Positions 1-7,522 of a DNA stretch of 13,682 nt are shown piece after piece. The notes below the pieces were generated by a model. That model ran no database searches. It was given only the letters and a program-made list of their open reading frames with translations, and was not told the origin of the DNA. The position numbers and the translations under genes are program-made. The stretch is from Acidobacteriota bacterium (lineage in GTDB: Bacteria; Acidobacteriota; Thermoanaerobaculia; Multivoradales; JAHEKO01): the NCBI GenBank assembly GCA_006227875.1, contig SBFI01000367.1, positions 1 through 13,682 of the forward strand. The letters run 5' to 3'. Position 1 is the stretch's first letter. Each line of letters opens with the position of its first letter.

Positions 1-786
1 CGTGCGGCCGAGGCCGGCAAGCAGATCTTTTGCGAAAAGCCGGTGGGCTTTGCACCCGAACCGATTGCAGAGGCTCTGGACGTTGTACGTGAGGCCGGGG
101 TGCAGCTACAGGTCGGCTTCAACCGCAGATTCGATCCCGGACTGCAGGAGCTGCAACGCGCGGTACGAGACGGAGCGGTCGGCGAGCTTCACAATCTGCG
201 GGTCGTCAACCGCGATCCCAAAGCTCCGCCAATCGACTTTGTCCGCCGGTCGGGCGGGATGTTCTTCGACTTCACCATCCACGATTTCGACACGGTTCGC
301 TTCTTGGGTGAGAGCGAAATCGAGGAGGTCTACGCGGCGGGCGCCGCGCTGGTGAAGGCGGAGATCGGAGCTGCGGGCGATATAGACACGGCCCTGGTGA
401 TGGTGCGTCTCGAGAACGGAGCGCTCTGTGTCATCGACAACAGCCGGCAGACCCACTACGGCTACGACCAGCGCTTCGAAGCCTTTGGCTCGAAGGGAAA
501 CCTGGCCGTAGAGAACCTCCGCCCGACATCCATGGTCTCGAGCTTCGAGGGTGGTGTCTTGGTCGACCGTCCTTACCCTTCGTTTGTCGAGCGCTATCGC
601 GAGGCCTTTGTTGCCGAGCTGCGTAGCTTTGTTCAGTGCGTGCAGGACAGATCGCCGGTGGCGGTCACCGGTGGCGACGCGCTGGCCGCCGTCCAGGCGG
701 CATGTGCGGCAAAGATCTCGCTGCAGGAGAACCGGCCGGTGAGGTTGGCAGAAGTCGGGCAAACGGCCGTTGGAGAGACCGTCTGA
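1..786 (+). CDS. iolG: Inositol 2-dehydrogenase-like protein (Gfo/Idh/MocA family), 5'-truncated by window edge
   Basis: NAD(P)-dependent oxidation of an inositol isomer to an inosose in the cytoplasm is the likely role. The frame is open from base 1. By alignment to the next gene about 80 N-terminal residues, including the glycine-rich Rossmann loop, lie outside the window. The visible 261 residues begin at the EKP motif (K13 of the fragment, the family's catalytic lysine). They continue with GFNRRFDP (39-46), typical of myo-inositol dehydrogenases, and GGMFFDFTIHDFD, whose D90 and H94 match the Asp/His catalytic pair. The protein is clearly paralogous to the gene that follows, roughly half identical by eye, and its TGA overlaps the next ATG by one base. 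The family is clear. Whether the substrate is myo-, scyllo- or another inositol cannot be told from sequence. Confidence 0.88.
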   Translation, partial: RAAEAGKQIFCEKPVGFAPEPIAEALDVVREAGVQLQVGFNRRFDPGLQELQRAVRDGAVGELHNLRVVNRDPKAPPIDFVRRSGGMFFDFTIHDFDTVRFLGESEIEEVYAAGAALVKAEIGAAGDIDTALVMVRLENGALCVIDNSRQTHYGYDQRFEAFGSKGNLAVENLRPTSMVSSFEGGVLVDRPYPSFVERYREAFVAELRSFVQCVQDRSPVAVTGGDALAAVQAACAAKISLQENRPVRLAEVGQTAVGETV

Positions 787-1790
787 TGAGGGACATCACG
801 GTTGGAATTCTGGGGGTCGGGCGGATCGGCAAGCTCCACGCCGACAACCTCGTAAGGCTGCCCGGTGTGCGGCTCGAGGCGGTCGCCGATCCCTATCTCG
901 AACCCGAGAAGTGGGAGGCCCGGGGTATCGAGTGGGCTCGCGAGCCGGAGCGGTTGATCGGCAACGACGACATCGAAGCGGTCCTCATCTGCTCTCCGAC
1001 GCCGACTCACGCCGACCTTATCGAGGCAGCGGCGCGCGCCGGCAAACACATCTTTTGTGAAAAGCCGATCGCTCTCGATCCCGAGCGGGTGCGCTCGACC
1101 CTGGAGGTCGTGGCCGAGACCGGGATCAAGCTGCAGATCGGCTTCAACCGGCGCTTCGATCCCACATTCGCCAGGCTGCGACAAGCGGTAGTCGAAGGCG
1201 AGATCGGCGAGGTTCACCTCATCAAGATCGTCGCCCGGGACCCCGAGCCACCGCCGATCGACTATGTCGCCAGCTCCGGAGGCATGTTTCTCGACATGAC
1301 CATCCACGATTTCGACATGGTCCGCTTTCTGTCGGGTGCGGAAGTCGAAGAGGTGCAGGCCTTTGGCGCGGTCTTGGTCGATCCGGCTATCGGCGAGGCC
1401 GGTGACGTCGACACGGCGGTCGTCGTCCTCAAGCTGACCGGCGGCGCCCTGGCATCGATCGAGAACAGTCGTCGGGCCGTCTTCGGCTACGACCAACGGA
1501 TCGAAGTCTTTGGCTCCAAGGGAGGTATCGAGGCCTTCAACGAAACACCTCGCCAGATTCGCTTGCGCACCACCAACGGCGTGCGCTCCGAAAATCCCCA
1601 CTACTTCTTTCTCGAGCGCTACCACCAGGCCTACGTCACCGAGCTCGAGGAGTTCTTCAGCTGTATCCGAGACGACCGCGATCCTGCCGTTGGCGGACGG
1701 GACGGGCTGATCCCGCTGCTGATCGGTATGGCGGCGACCACTTCCATGCGCGAGAACCGGCCGGTTCGGGTCGAGAGGCCTGAGGCATGA
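786..1790 (+). CDS. iolG: myo-Inositol 2-dehydrogenase (Gfo/Idh/MocA family)
   Basis: Predicted to oxidise myo-inositol to scyllo-inosose (2-keto-myo-inositol), the first step of the pathway. The 334-residue length is normal for IolG. The N-terminus has a Rossmann loop GVGRIG (10-15) and an acidic residue after beta-2 (AVADPY, D35), which favours NAD over NADP. EKP (K93), GFNRRFDP (119-126) and GGMFLDMTIHDFD (D170, H174) supply the catalytic Lys-Asp-His set. The ATG at 786 was chosen because it overlaps the upstream stop (TGATG) and places the Rossmann loop at the usual distance from the N-terminus; the frame is open further upstream, but only inside the previous gene. The stop overlaps the transporter start by 4 bases (ATGA), so translational coupling is likely. 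Family assignment is firm and the exact inositol isomer is inferred. Confidence 0.9.
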   Translation: MRDITVGILGVGRIGKLHADNLVRLPGVRLEAVADPYLEPEKWEARGIEWAREPERLIGNDDIEAVLICSPTPTHADLIEAAARAGKHIFCEKPIALDPERVRSTLEVVAETGIKLQIGFNRRFDPTFARLRQAVVEGEIGEVHLIKIVARDPEPPPIDYVASSGGMFLDMTIHDFDMVRFLSGAEVEEVQAFGAVLVDPAIGEAGDVDTAVVVLKLTGGALASIENSRRAVFGYDQRIEVFGSKGGIEAFNETPRQIRLRTTNGVRSENPHYFFLERYHQAYVTELEEFFSCIRDDRDPAVGGRDGLIPLLIGMAATTSMRENRPVRVERPEA

Positions 1791-3136
1791 GTTTCTTGCG
1801 CTTCTTCGCCACCGGCCCCGACCGGCCGCAGATCGCGAGCCAGCCGGAGATCGACCGGCTATACCGACGCCACCGCTTTCGGATCATGATGGCGATCACC
1901 ATCGGCTACGGCCTGGTCTATACCTGCCGCTTGGCCCTCTCGGTGGTCAAGAAACCGCTCATCGACGGTGGCATCTTCTCCGCCGAAGAGCTGGGCATCA
2001 TCGGCTCGGCTCTCTTCTACACCTATGCCTTTGGCAAGCTGACCAATGGCTTCCTCGCCGACCATTCGAACCTCAAGTACTTCTTCGCCACCGGGGTCCT
2101 GGTGTCGGCGATCTTGAACCTGGCCATGGGATGGTCGACTGTGCTCTGGGTCTCGGTGCTCCTCTGGGGTCTGAACGGATGGTTCCAGGGCTTTGGCGCT
2201 CCCACCGGGGTCGTGGCCATGGCCGCCTGGTTCAGCAATCGGGAGCGGGGCCGGATGTACGGCATCTGGAGCACCGCACATGCCATCGGCGAGGGGCTTA
2301 CCTTTATCGGCGTTGCCGGTCTGGTCACTCTTTGGGGATGGCGGGCGGGATACTGGGGGCCGGGCGCGCTCTGCATCCTGGTGGCGGTCGCTCTGGTATG
2401 GCTGATGCAGGACCGCCCTCAGACCATGGGGTTGCCAACCATCGCCGACTGGAAGAACGACCACTGGAACACCAAGGCGGAGGCTGAGCGGGGCAAGGAG
2501 AGCATCTGGTCGACCCAGCGCTCGATTCTGAAGATTCCGGCCATCTGGGTGTTGGCGTTGTCGAGCGCCATGATCTACGTCACCCGCTACGCGGTCAACA
2601 GCTGGGGCATCCTCTACCTCCAGGAGGAGAAAGGCTACTCCCTGATGCATGCCGGAGGCATGCTGACGGCGAACACCATTACCGGCATTATCGGCGCGGT
2701 CGCCTACGGCTTCGCCTCCGACAAACTGTTCAATGCCCGACGGCCACCGGTGAATCTGATCTTCGGCATCCTGGAGTTGGCCGGTCTGCTGCTGATCTTC
2801 TTTGGCCCGCCGGACAACCCGCCCCTGATGATGGCGGCATTCCTGCTGTACGGCTTCGGCCTCACCGGGCTGGTGACCTCTCTCGGCGGGCTTTTCGCCG
2901 TCGACATTGCACCCAAAAGGGCGGCTGGAGCCGCCATGGGCTTCATCGGTGTCTTCAGCTATCTGGCAGCGGCCACTCAAGAACGGATCAGCGGGTATCT
3001 GATCGAGCAGGGAACGACCATTGTCGATGGTGTGCGCCACTACGACTTCAGCCATGTCATCTGGTTCTGGATCGGGTCGTCGGTGATTTCCTTGATCTTG
3101 GCCAGCACTCTTTGGCGAGTGCGGTTGAGAGACTAG
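1787..3136 (+). CDS. MFS transporter of the organophosphate:phosphate antiporter type (GlpT/UhpT-like)
   Basis: An integral membrane protein of 449 residues with about 12 hydrophobic segments and the layout of the OPA branch of the major facilitator superfamily. The first segment contains GYGLVYTCRLALS with R48. The seventh contains MIYVTRYAVNSWG with R267. These sit where GlpT and UhpT carry the arginine pair that binds phosphate. The motif NRERGRMYGIWSTAHAIGEG (151-170) is the cytoplasmic loop 4-5 region typical of OPA members. Family knowledge says such carriers exchange an organophosphate for inorganic phosphate. In this operon the plausible substrate is an inositol phosphate or glycerophosphoinositol, but that is inference from context. 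It overlaps the inositol dehydrogenase by 4 bases and is followed 15 bases later by the kinase gene. Confidence 0.85.
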   Translation: MSFLRFFATGPDRPQIASQPEIDRLYRRHRFRIMMAITIGYGLVYTCRLALSVVKKPLIDGGIFSAEELGIIGSALFYTYAFGKLTNGFLADHSNLKYFFATGVLVSAILNLAMGWSTVLWVSVLLWGLNGWFQGFGAPTGVVAMAAWFSNRERGRMYGIWSTAHAIGEGLTFIGVAGLVTLWGWRAGYWGPGALCILVAVALVWLMQDRPQTMGLPTIADWKNDHWNTKAEAERGKESIWSTQRSILKIPAIWVLALSSAMIYVTRYAVNSWGILYLQEEKGYSLMHAGGMLTANTITGIIGAVAYGFASDKLFNARRPPVNLIFGILELAGLLLIFFGPPDNPPLMMAAFLLYGFGLTGLVTSLGGLFAVDIAPKRAAGAAMGFIGVFSYLAAATQERISGYLIEQGTTIVDGVRHYDFSHVIWFWIGSSVISLILASTLWRVRLRD

Positions 3137-3138
3137 AA

Positions 3139-3144
3139 GGGAGG
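3139..3144 (+). promoter_or_regulatory. Shine-Dalgarno site of the PfkB kinase gene
   Basis: GGGAGG lies 7 bases before the ATG at 3152. A GTG at 3149 is in the same frame immediately before that ATG but is too close to the site, so the site decides for the ATG. Confidence 0.6.
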
Positions 3145-3151
3145 GAGAGTG

Positions 3152-4060
3152 ATGGAAGGAAAGAGGACACTCTACGATGTCGCCGCTGTCGGCAACTACA
3201 CAAAGGACACCATCATCACGCCCGAAGGGAGTCGCCAGATCGACGGCGGCGGCTTCCGGTACGCCGCCCACGCCGCCGCCGGTCTCGGCTACAAGGTTGC
3301 CGCCGTCACCAGACTGGCCGCGGCCGACAGCCACGTTCTCGACGCGCTCGAAGAAGCGGGAATCGACGTCTATGCCTGCGAGACTCCGGAGTCGACGCAC
3401 ATGTGTCTGGACTATCCCACCCACGACGTGGACAAACGGATTCTCACCGTGAGCTCTACAGCCGGCTCGTTCGCGCCGATCCAGGTCCACGGGGTCGACG
3501 CCAAGGCCTTTGTCGTCAGCGCCTCCATTCGCGGGGAGGTCCCACTGGAGGTCATCCGCGATCTGAGATCCAAGGACACCACGATCAGCCTGGATGTACA
3601 GGGATTTATCCGCGTTGCCGCCCCCGATGGACGCCTCGAGCACCGGGAGTGGTGGGAGAAGCGCGCCGTGCTCTCTCGAGTCGACATCCTCAAGGCGGAT
3701 GCAGTCGAGGCCCGGTTTCTGACCGGGGAGACCGATCTCGAGACTGCTGCCAAGCAGCTGGCGGCTCTCGGCCCGAGCGAGATCATCCTCTCCCACAGCG
3801 ACGGGCTCCTGGTCTTGGCCGACGGTGAGATCCACCAGGCGCCGTTCCACGCCAAGAGCCTGGTGGGTCGAAGTGGTCGAGGCGACACCTGTGTCGGTTC
3901 GTATGTGGCGCGGAGATTGACTTCCCCACCGGCCGAGGCGACGGTGTGGGCAGCTGCCGTGGCCAGTCTGAAGATGGAACAAGAGGGCCCTTTCAGCGGC
4001 ACGATCGACGACGTCGTCGGTCTTCTGGAAAAGGAATACGGAATGGTGCACTGCGCATGA
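3152..4060 (+). CDS. PfkB-family (ribokinase-like) carbohydrate kinase
   Basis: A cytoplasmic ATP-dependent sugar or sugar-acid kinase of 302 residues, the usual PfkB length. The N-terminal substrate-binding signature is degenerate (DGGGFRYAAHAAAGLG, 31-46). KADAVEARFLTGE (181-193) matches the conserved N/K-x-x-E-x-x-x-L-x-G element. The C-terminal signature reads SGRGDTCVGSY (241-251) with the catalytic base D245, but has GRGD where most PfkB enzymes have GAGD. Thermotoga maritima has a PfkB kinase (TM0415) of undefined role inside its inositol cluster, so the linkage recurs. Possible substrates are a keto-sugar acid of the pathway, D-gluconate (needed if the LarA/Gnd exit operates) or inositol itself. 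The sequence does not choose between them. A GTG at 3149 is an alternative start. Confidence 0.85.
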   Translation: MEGKRTLYDVAAVGNYTKDTIITPEGSRQIDGGGFRYAAHAAAGLGYKVAAVTRLAAADSHVLDALEEAGIDVYACETPESTHMCLDYPTHDVDKRILTVSSTAGSFAPIQVHGVDAKAFVVSASIRGEVPLEVIRDLRSKDTTISLDVQGFIRVAAPDGRLEHREWWEKRAVLSRVDILKADAVEARFLTGETDLETAAKQLAALGPSEIILSHSDGLLVLADGEIHQAPFHAKSLVGRSGRGDTCVGSYVARRLTSPPAEATVWAAAVASLKMEQEGPFSGTIDDVVGLLEKEYGMVHCA

Positions 4061-4122
4061 GCGTGCAGATCCCAATCCGGAATGGAGAAGAAACTGGGGC
4101 ACAGCCGCCCCTGAAAAACCCA

Positions 4123-4130
4123 TAAGGAGG
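4123..4130 (+). promoter_or_regulatory. Strong Shine-Dalgarno site of iolM
   Basis: TAAGGAGG, a near-perfect anti-SD match, sits 9 bases before the ATG at 4140. It lies in the longest gap of the window (4061-4139), so iolM initiation is probably independent of the upstream kinase gene. I see no convincing sigma-70 promoter in this gap. Confidence 0.65.
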
Positions 4131-4139
4131 GTACTTGTC

Positions 4140-5297
4140 ATGAAAGGCCTAGTGCTCGATGCTGTGTGGGAACCCAAACCGACATACGAGGTGTCCGACT
4201 GGGAGCAGCAGACCGGCAAGGCGATTACCGGCAACGCCATCTGGCGGAACCCCAACCTCGAGGTGAAATCCTGGCCCGACCCCAAACCGGGGCCCAAGGA
4301 GGTGCTGCTCGAGATCCAGGCCTGCGGCGTTTGCGGATCCGACATGCACTTCTACGAGACCGATGACGACAACTACATCCTCTACCCTGGTCTGACCAAG
4401 TTCCCCACCATCCTGGGACACGAGTTCACGGGCAAGGTGGTGGAAACCGGCAAGGAGGTGACCCTCCTCGAACCGGGCGATATGGTGACGGTCGAGGAGA
4501 TGATCTGGTGTGGTCGCTGTATCCCGTGCCGCAACGGCTATCCAAACCACTGCAGCAATCTCGAGGAGATCGGCTTCACCATCCCCGGGGCCTTTGCCAA
4601 CTACCTGGCCGTCGACGAGAAGTTCTGCTGGAAGATCGATGCCATCGCCGAACGCTTCGGCAGTGAGGAGACGGCCTATGTGGTGGGTGCGCTCAGCGAG
4701 CCGACCAGTGTCTCCTACAACGCCATGTTCGAGCGCGCGGGGGGATTTCGCCCGGGACATTACGTCGATGTCTACGGCGCAGGCCCCATCGGACTGGCCG
4801 CCATCGGGTTGGCAAAAGCGGCGGGAGCCGGACTCATCGTCGCTTTCGAGATCTCACCGCAGCGTCTCGAGCTGGCCAAGGCCGTCGGCGCCGACTTCGT
4901 CTACGATCCCCGTGAAATCAGCCCCAGCGAGGTGATGATGGAGCTGAGCAAAGGAGCCGGGTTCGATTTCCACTTCGAGGCCGCCGGTGTTCCCGAGATC
5001 GCGGTGCCGGAGATGGAAAAGGCGCTGGCCGTCAATGCCAAGATCGTCCAGGTCGGACGGGCCGCCCAGCAGGTACCGATGTATCTGGAGTCGTTCCAGG
5101 TGCGCCGCTCTCAGGCCTTTGGTGCCCAGGGACACTCCGGCCACGAGACTTTTCCCAACGTCATTCGCCTGGTGGCCTCCGGCCGCCTCGACCTGAGCCC
5201 GATCATCACCGCTCGCTACAAGCTGGATGACACCGTCGACGCCATCGCCAAGTCGACCGAGCGGGCCGACGGCAAGATCATGGTGCTACCGAACTAG
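4140..5297 (+). CDS. iolM: Scyllo-inosose 3-dehydrogenase (zinc-dependent medium-chain dehydrogenase, IolM-like)
   Basis: Predicted to oxidise scyllo-inosose to the diketo-inositol 3-dehydro-scyllo-inosose with NAD+. The 385-residue protein is a zinc-dependent MDR. ACGVCGSDMH supplies the catalytic-zinc Cys65, LGHEF gives H94/E95, and SEPTS gives E187. The structural-zinc lobe has cysteines at 124, 127, 130 and 138 (CGRCIPC ... HC). The cofactor domain starts at YGAGPIGLA (212-220), and E237 at the end of beta-2 favours NAD. An N-terminal extension of about 40 residues before the GroES-like core resembles that of TM0412. Assignment rests on the fold plus the neighbours iolG, iolN and iolO, the same set as in Thermotoga. 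Without that context it would only be a polyol dehydrogenase of the sorbitol/threonine dehydrogenase group. Confidence 0.85.
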   Translation: MKGLVLDAVWEPKPTYEVSDWEQQTGKAITGNAIWRNPNLEVKSWPDPKPGPKEVLLEIQACGVCGSDMHFYETDDDNYILYPGLTKFPTILGHEFTGKVVETGKEVTLLEPGDMVTVEEMIWCGRCIPCRNGYPNHCSNLEEIGFTIPGAFANYLAVDEKFCWKIDAIAERFGSEETAYVVGALSEPTSVSYNAMFERAGGFRPGHYVDVYGAGPIGLAAIGLAKAAGAGLIVAFEISPQRLELAKAVGADFVYDPREISPSEVMMELSKGAGFDFHFEAAGVPEIAVPEMEKALAVNAKIVQVGRAAQQVPMYLESFQVRRSQAFGAQGHSGHETFPNVIRLVASGRLDLSPIITARYKLDDTVDAIAKSTERADGKIMVLPN

Positions 5298-5326
5298 GAC
5301 CTGACTGGAAGGAGCCTGCTTCCACC

Positions 5327-6331
5327 GTGGACGAGCTGAGAATGGCAGTCATCGGCGTGGGCCGGATCGGGTTGGTCCACGCCGAGAACCTGGCCCGGCG
5401 CGTAGGGCACGCACGCCTGGTGGCCGTGACCACCTCGAAACAGGAGGGGGCCATCCAAGTACGACACCTCCCTGGTGAGGTCAAGGTCTTCCCCACTCTC
5501 GAGCAATTGCTGGCGGGACAGCGCCTCGATGCGGTGGTGGTCGCCAGCAGCACCGCGGCCCACGTCGAGAACGTGGAACGGTGTGCAGCTGCAGGATTGC
5601 ACGTGTTCTGCGAGAAGCCGCTGGCCCTGACTGTGGAAGGCTGTGATCGAGCAGCTGCAGCGGTCACAAAAGCGGGTGTCAAGCTGATGATCGGTCACGT
5701 GCGGCAGTTCGATTCCGGCTGTGTCGAGGCCAAGCGTTCGATCGACTCGGGAGCTATCGGACAGCCGGTCGTCTACCGGGCGATCAGCGGTGATGTCGAT
5801 CCACCTTTGCCCGAATTCGCCGATCCAGACGTGAGCGGTGGCTTGATCCTGGACTCCATGTACCACGACATCTACCTCGGCCGCTGGCTGATGGCCGACG
5901 ACATCACCCGCGTCTACGGCGAAGGAGATGCCCTGATAGACGAAGGGGTGCGCTCAGTGGGAGATGTGGACAATGCGGTGGTCAGCCTGCGGTTTGCGGG
6001 CGGCGCCATGGGTACCCTGACGGCGAGTCGTGTCACCCGCTATGGTCACGATCTGCGAGCTGAAGTGATTGGGGACGAGGGTGCCGTTCAGATCGGCTAT
6101 CTACGCCAAACACCGGTACGTCTACTGGATCAAAGAGGTGTGCACCACGACATGGCTCGCACCACGGCCGAGCGCATGGGTGAGGCACTGGTCGCTGAGC
6201 TGCAGGCATTTGTGGACTGCGTGATTCACGATACCGACTCTCCAGTGACCTTTCGTGACGGTCGCGCTACGGTGGAAGTCGCCGTGGCCGCCACTCGATC
6301 CATCCATTCGGGCGAGCCGGTAGACCTGTGA
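5327..6331 (+). CDS. Gfo/Idh/MocA-family oxidoreductase, probable second-isomer inositol dehydrogenase
   Basis: A 334-residue cytoplasmic NAD(P)-dependent oxidoreductase. The Rossmann loop GVGRIG is at 10-15. EKP (K97) and GGLILDSMYHD (D176, H180) supply the catalytic residues. It differs from the two upstream paralogs: GHVRQFDSG replaces GFNRRFDP, and after beta-2 it has VTTSK (34-38) with no acidic residue, which allows NADP(H). It may handle another isomer such as scyllo- or D-chiro-inositol, or run as a reductase. The GTG at 5327 was chosen because GGAAGGAG lies at 5307-5314. An in-frame ATG at 5342 would shorten the protein by five residues and has no good ribosome site. It sits between iolM and iolN. 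Family firm, substrate unknown. Confidence 0.85.
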   Translation: MDELRMAVIGVGRIGLVHAENLARRVGHARLVAVTTSKQEGAIQVRHLPGEVKVFPTLEQLLAGQRLDAVVVASSTAAHVENVERCAAAGLHVFCEKPLALTVEGCDRAAAAVTKAGVKLMIGHVRQFDSGCVEAKRSIDSGAIGQPVVYRAISGDVDPPLPEFADPDVSGGLILDSMYHDIYLGRWLMADDITRVYGEGDALIDEGVRSVGDVDNAVVSLRFAGGAMGTLTASRVTRYGHDLRAEVIGDEGAVQIGYLRQTPVRLLDQRGVHHDMARTTAERMGEALVAELQAFVDCVIHDTDSPVTFRDGRATVEVAVAATRSIHSGEPVDL

Positions 6332-6384
6332 TCGGGAGCAGAAGCATCCTCAGATAAGAAAACTAACATGCCCTACCTGGAACC

Positions 6385-6395
6385 GAGGAGAGGTG
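6385..6395 (+). promoter_or_regulatory. Shine-Dalgarno site deciding the iolN start
   Basis: GAGGAGAGGTG lies just before the ATG at 6398. The in-frame ATG at 6368 has no purine-rich site upstream, so the shorter product is preferred. Confidence 0.6.
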
Positions 6396-6397
6396 AA

Positions 6398-7522
6398 ATG
6401 TCAGATCAACTAGAGACCCCAATACTGATTCCAACCGACCGGCCCGACCTGTTTTTCGAGGACAATACCGTCGGCCGCTGTAAGAAGGAGGTATGGGACT
6501 CGAGCGACGAAGAGATCGACGCCATCCTGGCCGAGTATGGTGTTCCTTCGCCCTGCGAGTGGGGCAAGGCCGGCTCCTATATCCAAACCACCGTGCGCCA
6601 CGAGGTAGTGGCCAATCGACGTAAGAATGACATCGTCTTCATGCCGATCGGCTGCACTGAGCTCCACGGCAGCCATCTGCCCAGCGCCTCCGACACCCTC
6701 TATGTGAGCCAGATCCTGGAAGGTGTGCGGCGCTACACGGCCAAGCAGGGTGCGGCCTGCAACCTGGTACTGCCACCGCTCAACTACGGCGCCCATCCCT
6801 ATCACCACATGGGTATTCCCGGCACCGTCGTGGTGCGCGAGAACATCACGCGGGAGTTTCTTATCGATGTCATGCTGGGTCTGTGGAACGATGGCTTTCG
6901 TAAGCAGATCATGATCAACAACCATGGTCACCTCTGGATGCTCGAGTCCGCCATCCAGCAGTTCCAGAAGCGGTATCACCTCCCCGGTATCTTTCGCGTC
7001 ATCGACTGGCACCGGGCAGTGCGGGAGTTCTTCCGCACCAAAGAGAAAGGCGGCAAGTTCGACACCAACTTCGTTCATGCGGACGAGTCGGAGACCTCCC
7101 TGGGTCTGCTCTTCCATCCCGACATGGTGGACATGGAATACGCCGTGGACACCGAGGGTAAGAGCTATCTGCCGGACGGGCATTTCGATAAATCGGTCGA
7201 CCCCTTCTGGCGGCCCAGCCGTTGGTCGGAGGGTGAGGGTCACTTTGCCATCGAGCTCGCGGCTACTCCGGAAGGTGTGGTCGGCAAGGCAACCCACGGC
7301 ACCGCCGAGAAGGCGAAGCGACCCGTGGCGGCCATCCTCCGCTACTTGACGCTGCTCAATGACCAGATCCTCGAAGCCTTCCCACCGGGTACCGTACCGC
7401 CGGTCGAGGAGGTGACACTGCGGACCGAGGCGGAGATGGAGCCCTATCTGCGTGAGCCGGGTAGCGCCGGCTGGAAGCCGGTCTACCAGTTGCCGCGGAT
7501 CGGCCAGGGATCGGATCTGTAG
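6398..7522 (+). CDS. iolN: 3-Dehydro-scyllo-inosose hydrolase (creatininase-fold amidohydrolase, IolN-like)
   Basis: Predicted to hydrolyse the carbon ring of 3-dehydro-scyllo-inosose to 5-keto-L-gluconate, the ring-opening step of the Thermotoga-type pathway. The product has 374 residues, longer than the roughly 250-residue creatinine amidohydrolases and close to TM0413. GCTELHGSHLPSASDT (85-100) carries metal ligands E88, H90 and D99 with the same +2 and +11 spacing as creatininase E34/H36/D45. NNHGH (174-178) and HADESETS (228-235) match the later metal and active-site elements. There is no signal peptide. The stop TAG shares one base with the GTG of iolO. An in-frame ATG at 6368 would add ten residues. 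The link between this enlarged creatininase and iolM/iolO is the main reason for the specific call. Confidence 0.87.
   Translation: MSDQLETPILIPTDRPDLFFEDNTVGRCKKEVWDSSDEEIDAILAEYGVPSPCEWGKAGSYIQTTVRHEVVANRRKNDIVFMPIGCTELHGSHLPSASDTLYVSQILEGVRRYTAKQGAACNLVLPPLNYGAHPYHHMGIPGTVVVRENITREFLIDVMLGLWNDGFRKQIMINNHGHLWMLESAIQQFQKRYHLPGIFRVIDWHRAVREFFRTKEKGGKFDTNFVHADESETSLGLLFHPDMVDMEYAVDTEGKSYLPDGHFDKSVDPFWRPSRWSEGEGHFAIELAATPEGVVGKATHGTAEKAKRPVAAILRYLTLLNDQILEAFPPGTVPPVEEVTLRTEAEMEPYLREPGSAGWKPVYQLPRIGQGSDL

Noticed and set aside
4096..4111. GGGGC/GCCCC inverted repeat with a 6-base loop in the gap before iolM
   Set aside because: The stem is only 5 bp and no T-run follows, so it is not a credible intrinsic terminator; in GC-rich DNA it is expected by chance.
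1859..4345. Antisense open frame of 828 codons on the minus strand
   Set aside because: It lies opposite three well-conserved genes, has low-complexity composition and no recognisable motif. Such shadows are common in high-GC DNA. The same applies to long minus-strand frames at 633-1625, 6410-7297 and 9403-10947.
6368..6397. Ten-residue N-terminal extension of IolN from the ATG at 6368
   Set aside because: No ribosome site precedes 6368, while a strong one sits before 6398; the extension may instead be untranslated leader.
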